From: Neckera pumila
Taxonomy: Eukaryota > Streptophyta > Bryopsida > Hypnales > Neckeraceae
Assembly (NCBI GenBank): GCA_963969595.1
Contig: OZ018409.1
Coordinates: 20,058,975 to 20,122,974, forward strand
DNA length: 64,000 nt
Direction: 5' to 3'
The first letter of the stretch is position 1, and each line of letters starts with the position of its first letter. A program made the position numbers and the translations under genes. Under the pieces are notes generated by a model. It saw only the letters and a program-made list of their open reading frames with translations, ran no database searches and was not told the origin of the DNA. This document shows, piece after piece, positions 24,171 to 36,445 of this stretch.

Positions 24171-26682
24171 CCTAGCTACATTGATTTGGAAAATAATTCT
24201 AAAAAATAGATGCCAAAAGGTTTTTGGAAAAGTATTATTTCAAAAAAATTTAAAAATTGCATTGTCTAGAAAAGAATATTCGCAAAATTTCTATTTTTCA
24301 GTACTTGTCAAACTTTATTTTCGGAAAAAAAGAAAGATTCAGCAAATATGTGCCGATCCTCTGTTGAACCTTATTTTCAAAAAAATAAAATAAAGATTCA
24401 GCAAAGAAGTGTTGGCCGTGCTTGTACACTTATTATTATGATGGTATATGGGGCATTGGTGTATTGGCTCTTCCCTTTGGACAAAGACTATAGGAGAGGG
24501 CTCAAGAACCGACCAGCGGCATTTAGAACTGCCCCTATAGAAGTGTAGGAAACAATACACAAGGTTGTCCATATGGAAGAAACTTTGTATGATGATAAAT
24601 TGTGGTTCTATGTGCATGGTTTTAGAGTACTCATCAGGTGAAAGGGGTGAGTAGAATGTGTGCTCTTCACTCATAAATGAGTTTTTAACTACCTTCAGCT
24701 TAAGTTAAATCTAAAGTGCAATTCAAGGATTGTATGGTAGAGCCACCCATTCTCGACCAATGACCCATTCCCGACCTACAAGTGCACATTTTTCTGACCG
24801 AACTTTGAATGTTTTTTTTTTCCTTTTCAAGATTGGAACTAATAAATTCATGATACATGTCCCAAGTTGTGAGAAAGAAAGTAGGAAATAATGACTAGGA
24901 AAAAAGTTCTTGAATGATCGGCATTGGAAGAGTCTAGACATTGGCCTTGGATCTGGTGCACTTTTTGCCTCCCAAAATTCATAATAATTTCAGCTCAAGT
25001 GATAAAATGATCAATTTTTTTGCAATCCTTGTCATTTCTATTGATGTACCTCTGAAAAATATTTGTTTTGCCTTCACTACTCCAGATCATGCTGGAATTC
25101 CTCATTCAGTTAGTTATAGGTGGCTCTACCTTAGTAAATTCTTATTGACAATGGAGAGTGAATTTGAAATAATGACTAGTCAGCCTTTTTAGTAGGGAGT
25201 GTAGACATGTTCATGACGTTAGTTTTGACATCAAGTGGATGCATTAAAGGACTCTTTAGGACATCCTAAACATAATATTAATCACTTTCTAAAAATCACT
25301 TGCTCTATTGAAAGCCATGGTTTCATTGATAACTGCTAGAGTTATGAACATAAATAGTGATGTATATCCATTCTACTTTGAAATATTTGTAATTCATGCA
25401 GAGTCATAAATTTTTGTTTAAAATCACCATTAACGTATTCTTCATTTGTCTTCCTACAAAAACGTGTAATAAATATTTCCATTGACAGATTTATCCACCG
25501 AGGGCTGTTTTTCCTTTAGATGGACGCTTTTTGAGCCTTTTATCTTATGACATTGACTCTTTGGTTTATGAATTGAAGTTTCCAAATGCTATCTACAATT
25601 GCTTTCACACTATACAACGCATTTAGGGTTTGGTTGGAATGAACAAAACCTTAGGGTCACATTGCTCTTGTTGAAGTCACTCTAATTGTGAAATAGTTGA
25701 ATTAGTAGATGATGAAATATTACAACGTTGTATTGTTTTCCACAAATATAACAGTTTTGTTGTAATACTAATTTTTGTAATTTTGCACCCTCACTAATAG
25801 GATGATTTTTTAAAAGTGAACTATTAATAGAGACTTGAGTTTTTTTTAATATGTTGTAAAACTTAATTGAGAATCCATTAGAGAAAGAAAATCCAAACAA
25901 ACTTTATTTTCATACTTTTTAAGAAAATTTTAAGTAGGAAGAAGTACAAGGCAAAGTGATAAACTAAATTACTAGTAACTTTGATACAGAATTGAAAAAT
26001 GTCAATCTAAATGGTTCCAACCTTGTTGCAAGTGATCTAAACTAAGTTGAGCTATTTTTTCTAAATATTGTAAGGATTGAATTACAAATAAAAAAAACTT
26101 AATTATTTTTCTGTAAAGTACTATAATTGTTTACAAAACAAGAGTCTTCATTATTTTCAACTAATCAATTGAACAAATCAATAGTAGCTACAAAATTGAA
26201 TGAAAACAGCTGTGAATTGAATGATTTCAAAGTTGTAAATTGAATTAATTGATAGCACTTGCATCCTTCAGGGACAATGGGCAGATGACCTTAGTTATGA
26301 AACAATGGTAATCTAGCTTACGCGAACAACTTGGATGAATGCCGAACTAATTTTAATTATATAATCTTATATATATTAAAAATATCCAATTTTAATAAAT
26401 TATTTTTTGGATTGCCTAACTGCTTTTTATACTTTAATGAATTATTGGCAGAAAGCTACTAAGCTGCTAGGAAGCTACGGCAATGTTTTTTTAAATTTAG
26501 GTACAATAAATATATAGTACCCTTTCTTAGATTTCACGTGGTTTCTAATATGCACACTAAATGACTTCTCCAAGCATGTACATATAGATTTACAATTGCT
26601 TTCACCAATGTTTATAAATACAACTGAAAATTAAAAAATTGAAAACACAATTGAAGGCTAAAGTTGAAAATTACTTCAATCA
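24171..26682. other. AT-rich intergenic; one weak TIR pair
   Basis: No gene recognised. GGTAGAGCCACC near 24736 and GGTGGCTCTACC near 25120 are inverted and 400 bp apart, a possible MITE with only about 12-bp ends. AGATTCAGCAAA occurs twice near 24331 and 24395 as part of a short direct repeat. Confidence 0.4.
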
Positions 26683-26717
26683 TTAACATCATTCTAAATA
26701 TTAAAAAAAATTAGAAG

Positions 26718-28349
26718 CCCCTAAAGTTCCACGACTATGTTTTCACCAAAAACGCTCAAAAACTGCCATTTTTAGTACAAGCATCCAATTTTTGAAAAAA
26801 AACTTTTTTTGACACATGTAACCGTAGGATCTTCTAGTATGCTGACTTGAGAACATATAGTAAAAATTTCAGAAATTTCCACTGCGTGGATTGCAAGATA
26901 TAAGCATTCAAATTCATTGAAACAATTTTTTTGGCCCTACGAAAAATAGGGTGATTGCACTTCACAAGCTCACTTTTCAATGAAAAAATGTACAAAATGA
27001 TTGTGCTTCTTTGAATTCTTTTTTCTAGATAAGTTGGCTACATGCCTAAAAAATTTCACTTCATTTGGAATTGTATAACATATAGAAAAAAAATAGTAAG
27101 TAGATAGAAGTAGAGAATGATTCAAAATACTAAATTGTCAAGAATTTAATTATGGCATTGAAAAATTCTAATCCCAATGGTTGCAATGTTGTAATAAATA
27201 ATCTACATCCTATGATTTCATTTTTTTCAAAAGATATTGAAAGTTGAGTAAGATAAAGGACTTCAAAGTTTATTTTAGAGTAGAGAATCCATAATTGCCC
27301 GCAAACTCAAAATCTTTGTAACTTTTGACTCATCAATCAAAATGGGATGATTCAGAGCTTTCCATGTATATAATTTTAGAATACCAATTTCAAATTTTTA
27401 ATTTTGAAAAAAGTGATTTTTTCTTATCTGCCCGAACTGCCCAATTACAAAAAAAATACTCCCTCCGTCCCAAAATGATCTTCCGGTTGGCCCTATTTTC
27501 TTGTCCCAAAATGATTTTCCTCTTGTAACTAGGACGAATAGCCCGCAAAATGAATCCTCCCAATAAACAATTACAAAGACACTTTTTGTCACTTGCGGCC
27601 ATCATGACAAGGGTTAGCTGGTCCAAAGAATTAATTTCTAATTTAATCAGTATGTGTGTGGAAGCTCCATGGCTACTGGTTAAGCCTGGGAGGTGATGGT
27701 TATGAGTTTATTTTTAGAGAGACTGAGAACCTGCAAGGTGGTTAAGTTTGCTGGTCTCTCCAGGTTGTCTGGTAATGGTTCCCCAATTGGAAGTGAGTGT
27801 GCTGTATTGCAATTGGACTTGACTGTACACATTTCTCGCTTGTTTGAGCTTGGCTCTATAGTTCCAAGAATAGTTGATTCGATAGGTGAGTTGGCAATGA
27901 GCTACCGTGGGAAGACATAAGGACACCGTGGGAACTCAAAGAAATGAGTGGCCAGTGGTGCTCCTTGAAAATGGCCGTAAAATCTCATTCTTTCAAGCTT
28001 TACAACTACAATTTGAAAACTAATTTAGAGCTGAAATTTTTTAGGACAATAGGAGAGCATTGAATTCTATTTATAGCTCAAAACGGATTAAAAAAATTAT
28101 TATTTTTAAGCTTAATCCAAAACATTTTGTCTAACAAGAAGATCATTTTGGGACGGAGGGAGTAACACATTAAGCCATAACTTTTGACTCACATTTCCAA
28201 ATGTCAAGAAATTTAGTGCGTATGAAAGATACTCCTTGCGCCCACCTTCTATTAAAATTTCAGCCTATAATACGGAAATCTCTAATCACACGTACCTGCC
28301 CAAAATTTCTATATAGCCAAAAAACGCAAGTTGGTCCTTTAGAGGTTAA
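26718..28349 (-). mobile_element. piggyBac-like TTAA MITE, subfamily I, split by a Stowaway
   Basis: In reverse orientation the ends are CCCCTAAAGTTCCACGACTA (26718) and TTGGTCCTTTAGAGGTTAA (28349). Subfamily I landmarks appear as reverse complements: CATCCAATTTTTGAAAAA, TTGCAAGATATAAGC, CATAACTTTTGACTCACATT and TACCTGCCCAAAATTTCTA. Removing the Stowaway and one TA leaves about 922 bp, the normal length. The 5' flank next to CCCC is GAAG rather than TTAA. A TTAA lies 35 bp further left, within a direct repeat described in the findings. Confidence 0.85.
27459..28162. mobile_element. Stowaway (Tc1/mariner) MITE, 704 bp
   Basis: Ends CTCCCTCCGTCCCAAAATGA and TCATTTTGGGACGGAGGGAG match the widespread plant Stowaway terminus, and the perfect inverted repeat extends 25 bp. 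TA flanks both ends (27457-27458 and 28163-28164). Deleting the element restores a continuous piggyBac-like interior. It has an internal echo of its own terminus, TCCCAAAATGATTTTCC near 27503. It is longer than a typical Stowaway, but no transposase frame is present. Confidence 0.92.
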
Positions 28350-29071
28350 TATCATTCTGAATATTGAAAAAAATTAGAATCTAATAGAATTGTACTTGCA
28401 AAATTCCAATATAATCACTTGCAAAAAAGTTAAAATAAAATAAAATTGAGATCCTACTTTTGGAGGTCACTTTTAGAAATACAAGAACTGCATATTTTTC
28501 TTACTTGACATACTTCTAATCTACGGAGTGCTACTTATACAATATTAGAGTTGTGCTTGTCTTTACACTTGGAGTGCTAATCAATTAAATTTTGAAATGT
28601 TCACACGTAAAAATCATACAAGATTACCCTTGTACCTTCTTTACATTTAGTTTTTTAATATTCATATCAACTATGTATAAGAAATCTAGCCATGAAACTG
28701 ATCTCTTTGGATATGAGATTGTTAATGAAATGAAGCTTATAAAGTATTATTTCTATTCTAGTTTGAAGTTTTGAAAAATTCATGGACTTGAATGGATTTT
28801 GGATGATTTGAACTTTGGATCCATAACCACAAATAATCTATTGGTTTAAAAGAATCTATAGAAATAATGGAAATTTAAATCACATTGTAATGATCATCAC
28901 TATAATATGTGGAGAAATTTCCAAATTTCTAAAGTATAATGTATAGTTAGTATGGATTTATTTTCATTTTTTCTTCAAAATTAATGATAATTTTGAATCT
29001 TCATGAATATTCCATGACCGTAATAGAAGTTATGTGATTTCAAATTTCAAAAACAAAATAAAATATTTTTT
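28350..29071. other. AT-rich intergenic, nothing recognised
   Basis: No gene, TIR pair or tandem repeat recognised. Confidence 0.5.
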
Positions 29072-29141
29072 CACTCATATACAGTAACTCATATACAATA
29101 ACTCATATACAATAACTCATATACAATAACTCATATACAGT
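29072..29141. repeat. 14-bp minisatellite, five copies
   Basis: AACTCATATACAAT repeats five times with almost no divergence. The outer two copies carry ACAGT instead of ACAAT. Flanks are TTTTTTC on the left and GAAAAAA on the right, so the array sits between mirrored tracts. Confidence 0.95.
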
Positions 29142-29232
29142 GAAAAAACGGAGAGGATAAAGTAAAAAACATTTAGTTTGGCTAGATGGTCATTAGCTTG
29201 CCGTTTAGAGGTTAAATTAGGTGAAGCTAAAC

Positions 29233-29795
29233 TTAACCTTGTAAGGTTAGGCTGGTCACTGTGGAAATCATCCTTTTTGATAAATGTGAATCATCTACTT
29301 AACAAAATCCCAAAAGTATTCATTGGAGGTCAAACTTCTATACGTTCAAGTCAAACTTGACACCTTAGGGCCGAATTAATTTAATTTTAGAATTTTGGAG
29401 AGTTCGGCAGCTTGATTTTGATTTCTTGGCTTTCGGCACTTTGCTTTTTTTAATTTTTTGACACTCCTAATTTTGGATTAATTTTTCTATTCATGCATAA
29501 ACTTGTTCCTTTTTTAAAATTTTCAAAAAAAATTCAATAATTTTTGGATATTCAAAATTAGCAACAATGAAATTTTTTCAGTTTTTCAAAAATAGTTGTA
29601 TAATTTTTATAATTTTAGACATGTTCCAAATTTTCCCTAACTATTTTCGAACTGACCTCCACGTACGTATACTACTATGCAAGGTCTATCCTTCTTGCAC
29701 AAAATTCCAAGGATGAACAATTGCACTTCTTGTCTTACACGTGAGGATTCTTTGCCATCCATCGGACCACTTGCGGCGTTGTTCTTGGCGGTTAA
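29233..29795 (+). mobile_element. 230-bp TTAA MITE interrupted by about 300 bp
   Basis: The left part, from TTAACCTTGTAAGG, carries CACTGTGGAAATCATCC and TATTCATTGGAGGTCAAAC. Family homology resumes near 29670 with AAAATTCCAAGGATGAACAA, TTGCACTTCTTGTCTTACA and CATCCATCGGAC, ending GGCGGTTAA at 29795. The insert between about 29357 and 29660 has no recognised ends. Confidence 0.65.
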
Positions 29796-30124
29796 GAAGA
29801 TGCACTGAGGACTTTTCACTCTTCTTCCTGAAAGCTGGGGTAGGAAATAGTCTGGTGAGTGACCTTTTTTGCATAATTATGGGAAAGGCTCCACAGTGCC
29901 CATAAAATCTTTTTTTTTAGTTGCCCTGAGAAGGCCATGGAAAGAAGTGCACTGTGCAAATCTCTCATCATGCCCCAAAAGCTGGATTCAAGGCTATCCT
30001 CAACCAAGTTGACTCTGGCTTCAGCAGTGGAGCTTCAATTTCAAATTGCAAGCACTGGCTTGAGCAAGCAAAGGACATTACATTCAGTAGCAGTCACTGC
30101 GACTGCCTTCCGTGGACGGAACGA

Positions 30125-30181
30125 TGTGGAATATACCACGTCATTTCATCTCAGGGATGAAATGGTGTGGTATATTCCACA
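30125..30181. repeat. Short strong hairpin
   Basis: TGTGGAATATACCACGTCAT..CATC and GATG..ATGGTGTGGTATATTCCACA form a 26-bp stem with two mismatches around a 5-base loop. Nothing links it to a gene; 29796-30124 and 30182-30410 hold nothing else recognised. Confidence 0.8.
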
Positions 30182-30410
30182 CCAAATCAGTAACTACAAG
30201 GACACTTGACGGAACTTGTCAGAATCCAAGAAGGGGCCTGAGTTAATTACAAGGTCGCAAATGCACATTGGTATTAACAACAAATTAAGTACTTTGATAT
30301 AAAGTTCTAAAAAAAATAGCAAACTTATTCAAAATGGCAATCAAAATAGAGATCAATTATCTCAATGCTTGAATTACATCACTTTGATGTGATTGCCATT
30401 CATGTTTTGT

Positions 30411-31034
30411 GTTTCAAGTGAATGAACATCTCTATATATACACTTGGGGTGGGGAGAGGTAAAACAACCCATGTGGGATAAATAAACATGAATTTGTAGT
30501 TTCTCAAGCACTCATAGTTAAGTCAAAAACAAAAAATTGTGTTAAAAGTAGAATTTCAGACCTCATTTAGTCATAGTGAAATAACTTTTTTCAAAAAAAT
30601 TTGAACTAAAAAAAGTTGTTAAATGAAGATTAAGTTGCACCTCCAAAAATCCGTTTGGCATTTTGAATCTCCAATCAAAAGTTATGGACAAATCTAGAGA
30701 GAGGATTTTTAAAAATGATAAAGAAAATGTCCATTCCCACCCCCTCTCTCAAATTTGTCCATAACTTTTGATTGGAGATTCAAAATGCCAAACGGATTTT
30801 TGGAGGTGAAATCTATCTTCATTCTCCAACTTTTTTTAGTTCAAAGTTTTTTAAGAAAAGTTATTTACTATGACTAAATTAGGTCTGAAATTCTACTTTT
30901 AACACAATTCTTTGTTTTTGACTTTACTATGAGTGCTTGAGAAACTACAAATTCAAATTTATTTATCCCACATGGATTGTTCTACCTCCTACCACCCCAT
31001 GTATATATATAGAATTGTCTTTTCACTTGAAAAC
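30411..31034. mobile_element. Fold-back element with about 290-bp arms
   Basis: Left arm 30411-30704 and right arm 30743-31034 are reverse complements with scattered mismatches around a 38-bp spacer. Matching words include GTTTCAAGTG/CACTTGAAAAC, CATGTGGGATAAATAAA/TTTATTTATCCCACATG and TTTGGCATTTTGAATCTCCA/TGGAGATTCAAAATGCCAAA. Weaker mirrored similarity continues outward toward 30300 and 31150, so the true ends may lie further out. No coding capacity. Confidence 0.8.
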
Positions 31035-34000
31035 CCAAAATATGTTATTGATGACAAATGGTTGTAATGCATTATTCATTGGACCCTTTGCCAACATCTT
31101 TTTCTACAACTATTTGTTGATTTGTATATTTGGTCCAAAAAGTAACAAAGAAATTGAAATAGAACATAATGTATTGCCACTATCCTTGCACCTAAGCTGA
31201 CATTAATTATTTGAGGATGAATTTCGTGGATGAGGACGGAAAGGCAGCCTCTTTGAAGGCTACCGAATGTTATGGAAACCAATAATTGAAACAATAACAA
31301 TAAACCAATAACATGGACCCAGAAGCCCGGGATGGAGTAAATAAATCGTGCAACTTGTTCACAATACCCACATCCTCAGGTCACTAAGGTGCAACAACCC
31401 AATGCCATCAGTCACCCAATCCCGACATCCAAGGAAAATAGCCCATTGTGGTCAGAATTAGGAGTTTACCTGACCTTCCCATTTACACCAATCTCCCACA
31501 TTTTTGGAAACTACACCTAAAATTGCACGCATCCTAAAATCACACACTGGATATTCTTGCCTAAGATGTACTTCCATTCTTCCTAAGATGACTCTATGAT
31601 TGCATTTAGGTACACCTATTTTTAGCACTTTGAAAATTTGTAGTTTATTCACACGGTGTCCAAATAATGCATTCTAAAAGAATCTAGATTCTCCTTTTGA
31701 CTACCAATGGGATCCCACAATTTTTTTCAATATAATAGTGAAAACGATACTGAATAGGTTGAATTACTTAACTATGCGATTTAAGGTGTAGTTACCTTAC
31801 ATGACCTTCCCATTTGCACCAGTCTCCCATCCATTTTTGCAGTGTATGTGTGTATCATTTTCTTTAGGCAAGCAATTTGGTGCTATTGCCAGAGAATGAC
31901 ATCAAGTGCACGTCTCTTTATGGATGGTTTAAGGTTGATAAAGATGTGGTTTAGTAAATGTTGAATTAGGTGGGTTTAATTAATTGTGAATAAATGCTTG
32001 TTGAAAGAAGTGCTTTAAGAATGTTAAATTTGTGCATTTAAAACACTCATCAAATAGGATTAGAGTGGTGAGTCACTGATTTTGAACCTTTTTAAGATAT
32101 TTATGACCCCCACCTACTAATGGTTTTATCTTTTTGCACCAAACGTGTTTGAAAACTCAAATAAATTTTAGTCTTTATCAGATTAATATGATTCCACTAG
32201 TATTTCAATCAATTTAACTAATTATTTCTCTAAAAAATACAGAAAACAATAAGCACATTGCACAAGATACCCACATTACAAATTTGGATGGTCATAAGTT
32301 GTTCTATTGTATCCCCTGTAAAGAAACGTCTCCCTCCTTGCTTTCCTAATTGAATTAAGAATAAAATAAAACACGTAATTTATCCATCCTCCTCCAAAAC
32401 CAAAACCAAAACCACTTTGATATGAACACAATATATATAGAGAGAAAATATATATGTAATACATATAAATATGGTATATAAATGTAAATGTAGGATTTGG
32501 AATATTGACACAATACAACTTATGGATACTTCTACATGTATTGGACATGAGATATAGAGTTATTAAAATAAACATATATGTTAAATAGAGTATTGATACA
32601 ATATGGCATACAAATATATGTACAAAATACAAGATACGGTTGTTAATCCGATATTGATTGCACTCTAATATGTTAAAAAAAAATATACATATAGGAGTAA
32701 TGCAATTCCAAATGTGGGGGATTGGGGTTAATGAAAATTCACTCATTTAACCTGGATGACATTCTACTACTAATATAACATTCAGTATCGAGCATTGTCA
32801 CTGCCTTGGCTCTACAATATGGTAGAAGTATCTATTTTGGATAGCCTCCTTGTAATGGCTTTGTAGACTGATTTATTGTAGGCAACAATTGAATGCACTA
32901 TTCATTGAAATTTTTTTTTTGTTTATACCTTCTTGTCCATTCATCTCTTTTTCTTCTTGGCTTAAGGGGAAAATGCCAAAGCTAACCGTAATAGGTGAGT
33001 CTATGAGACCGGAATGGGTCCAAATGAAAAATCCACATTTATATTGAATAAAATAATTATTCCTGGGGAAAAATTTTCATTTTTCTTTTGTGCATTCATC
33101 CTCATTTCTACGTTTTCACACATTGACCTCAATTCTCAATGAATTTCCAATATCTTACATGCTGAAACGCTTTCAATTATCACAAATAGGTACTTCTACC
33201 ATAGATGGTGTGGAATATTTCACACCCAACAGTACTTCATGAGTAGCTAAGTGGATAGGTGGAGGCTCAATGTGATGAGCAGGGTGCAGGAAGGAAAGGC
33301 GATGGGCTGTGGGCATGAAGGTTATTGAATGTTATGGAATTATCTTCTTGGCCATTTCACATCTGCAGTTCAACACCAAAGCTACCAAACGTCAAGGTAA
33401 AATCGACAGCTCAAGCTTGGGACACAACAACTCAGATTTATCAGTCCACAGCTAGGTTGACAAGGAATGACAAGTAAGGGACTGAACAACCTTAATTCTA
33501 TAATTCAAGGAAGGGACCAAGACAACCTTAGTTCTATAATTCCATGATTCTCTCCAGCAGACTTTACAACATGAGCACAATCAATGGACTAAGTTAACTC
33601 ACTTGCCAAGTTTGAATCGGATTCTCATGACATGAAAGTATGAAACAGTTTCCAATGTGTCAAAAAGAAAAAGAAAAAGGTTCCATTTATTCTAAATAAA
33701 TAAATAAATAAATAAATATATGAAACAGTGCTTGATTTCCAAAAAGGACATGCAATCTATTCACAACTGAAAGTGCAAGTAATGACTGACTAGACATTTG
33801 GACATTAGAGAACATTTGGGGCGTAGAGAAAGCTGCCTCCCTTTCAGAAAGCTGTGACCAGTAGTGAACAATAGATTGCTAAATTTAAAAAAATTTAAAT
33901 AAAAATTTAAATCGCAGTGGACTATAATTTTTTTATTTAAAAAAAACTGAATTTTTTGTGCACAGGCCACTTGCTAGACAGTTTGTGAGGATGGACTGCA

Positions 34001-34200
34001 ATTTTATTTATATTTATCAATTTTTTTAAATTAATGAATTAATTTTTTATTCAACTGTCTATTGTTGTTCATAGTTGATTCAGAAGTGGCAGCCCTACTA
34101 AAGCCCCATTCTTCCTCTAATGGAAAGAATCAACAACTTTGCTTGTTGATTTCTATTAATTTATTGTATAATCGGCGCCAATAATCTTATGAATTTTCTT
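31035..34200. other. AT-rich intergenic with minor repeats
   Basis: No gene recognised. (TAAA)n lies at about 33693-33717. ACAACCTTA.TTCTATAATTC occurs twice near 33485 and 33525 as a tandem pair of about 40 bp. A 156-codon minus-strand frame at 32746-32276 is low-complexity AT sequence and is not called. Confidence 0.5.
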
Positions 34201-34850
34201 TGCAACCAGATTTCAATAGAAAGTCTATAAACTTCAAGAAGCTCTAGTATGCTAAAAAATGGACAAATTTCAAAACCACAAATTGTAATGAAGATTACAA
34301 TATAATATCAAATATATATACATGTAAAAGTCAAGATTATACAACAACTTGGATCTTTCCTACACATTAGAGTTAACTGTAACTATCCAGAATTGGGAAA
34401 AACACAAGATGAAACTCCCTAGAGCACCAAAACTCAAGTTTAATGTAGTTTGGTGTCATGTTTGTTTTGTACTATTCTTAGTTAAACCTTCTTCTGACAC
34501 TTATTCAGAAAAACATAAGACAAACCTTACAATTAACTTTATTATATACAACATCTAATATTGCCACCTTTGCGGAAATTATAGCTTGCATTTGATTGGG
34601 CATATTCAAAATGATCAAGATTTGCAATTATTGTTGTAGAGATATTTGATTCTATAACGCTTGAATTGTTTGTATCCTTTCTTGTTGTACAATAGGGTCA
34701 AGTTAAATTACAAATTTTTCTTTCCAAACACAAAGATTCAATAAAAATATCTATAAATTTCAAGATGCTCTTAAATGCTAAAAATAAATGGATTTTTAGG
34801 CCACAAATTGCTTTGGATTTGCAATGAAGTGCATTTTAATTTCATAAAAA
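34200..34850. repeat. Diverged direct repeat about 530 bp apart
   Basis: TCTATAAACTTCAAGAAGCT...ATGCTAAAAAATGGA...CCACAAATTG near 34224-34288 recurs as TCTATAAATTTCAAGATGCT...ATGCTAAAAATAAATGGA...CCACAAATTG near 34750-34810. This suggests an old tandem duplication. Confidence 0.5.
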
Positions 34851-35288
34851 TGCAAAATGAATTATTCAAAATCATTCCACAATTTGGATTTCTTCTATAC
34901 ACTATCAACAATTTCATAGAGAACCTTTGGAAGTTAGTCAAAGATTTGTTGCAATATGGTGAAGAACAAGCAAGAAATGATACAAGCAATTCAAGTTATA
35001 TGGGATCAAGCATATGTAAAGCAATTGTGAAGGCTCATTTCTAATATGTACCATAAATTAAAGTTGCAATTTTAGCAATGGTGGCAACAATAGATGGTAG
35101 ATAATGTGTACAAAACATCAAATGCTTTGTATGATTTTCAATTACATATGTGTACATTTGTAATGATGATGAAGTAGACTTAAGTGTGACTCCAACGTAA
35201 GTTTCAATTCAAAATTCCATTCATTTTTGAATATATAAGGGTTTCCTAAAGTTCTCCTAATCTTAGCTAAAACTATTAGGATCCAAAC

Positions 35289-35644
35289 ATTAGAGAAAAT
35301 TTCAGGCCTTTGGTGGGCTGCTCCACAGCCCTCCAAGCTTCCGAGGTCCCCTGAAATTTACTTTTTTTTTGCTCAAAAATTCTTTTTCCCCCTATTTCCG
35401 CCTTGCTGAAACTGTAGCAACAATGGTGCAGGAATCCAGAATTACGAATAAAAAATAATAATAATTATTTTTAATCTTAAAAAAACATTTAAAAAAAAAA
35501 ATCTACGAAACTTGACTACTCTGGCGAGCAGTCAGAGACTTTGACTGCTCACCAAGAGCATTTTCGAAGTTGACAGGCCATGCAAGAAATAGCATGGCAT
35601 GTCAACTTTGGACGGCCCTCCAAGGGGCTGAATTTTTCTCTAAT
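35289..35644. mobile_element. MITE with ATTAGAGAAAATTTCAG ends
   Basis: ATTAGAGAAAATTTCAGGCC at the left and GGGGCTGAATTTTTCTCTAA at the right are near-perfect inverted repeats. An internal hairpin (AGTTGACAGGCCATGC / GCATGGCATGTCAACT) lies near 35567-35608. The ends resemble the insert inside fold-back X at 8757-9026. Confidence 0.7.
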
Positions 35645-36439
35645 GAAATTTGTAAGATTATTGAGCCCGATTGTATATTGTTATACATATTGAAGACGGA
35701 TTTCAATATGCTTGGTGGCCTACAAAATCCAACAAAAGTCTTGCAATCTAATAATAGAAATCATATTCAAAATTTTATTTGGACGATTTTTTGATGTAGT
35801 TACATCAACACAACCAGCATCCAATGGATGGAAGATGAATGTTTTCAAGAGTATATTGCAGAAGCTATGCTAAAAAGGCATTTTATGTCTATTATTTAAA
35901 TGTAAAACTAGCTGGGTCTCTTTGTGATTCATGATTTTCGGAATCAATTCATGGAGAGATGACAAAAAAATGAAAACTTACCAATATATAGATCTTATAC
36001 CTAGATTCTTTTCAAGCCATAGATTATTTTGCCTCAAAAATTTCAAATCTACATTCTTCCAGTAAAGCTAAAAACGCATTCATGGCTAGCCCCAAATTGC
36101 CCGATTCTCCAACTATTCCATCATAATATGGACTACCAACCTAATATTTTTTATTGAAACTTTTTCAAAGAATCTTGCCTCCTTTTGGCATTGAGTACTT
36201 TAAGACTAAAAAAAATGGGTGAAAAAATCACCAAATCAACCAAGCTAGTCACATGAAATCACCCAAATCCCTCTCAAACAAGTTATTAGATTCTCCAAAA
36301 CTCGGATGAAAGTTACTACTAATAGATACTAATATTATGAATGAACGTACACACATGGATAAGAGTCTATCCATTTGCCTTTGGCTGCCGCATTTCAGGG
36401 TGCACGTCGCTCTGCCAACCACTGGTAGTGGGGTGCTGT
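35645..36439. other. Intergenic, nothing recognised
   Basis: No gene, TIR pair or tandem repeat recognised. The region lies downstream of gene B. Confidence 0.4.
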
Positions 36440-36445
36440 TTTATT
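36440..36445 (-). terminator. Possible polyadenylation signal of gene B
   Basis: AATAAA on the minus strand lies about 630 bp past the stop codon of gene B. Composition stays gene-like (less AT-rich) from the stop to about here and then falls. This is compatible with a 3' untranslated region, but the hexamer alone is weak evidence. Confidence 0.25.

Noticed and set aside
24735..25132. 400-bp interval with 12-bp inverted ends GGTAGAGCCACC
   Set aside because: No target duplication, no second copy and no internal symmetry were seen; mentioned only within the intergenic entry.
26718..28349. Reading the TTAA family as PIF/Harbinger MITEs with a 3-bp duplication
   Set aside because: All four bases TTAA are kept at both ends of every intact copy and the ends start with CCC, which fits piggyBac better; kept only as an alternative to test.
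32276..32746. 156-codon minus-strand open frame
   Set aside because: Composed of AT-rich, repetitive codons (Tyr, Ile, Asn) with no domain, in DNA with no compositional change; chance frame.
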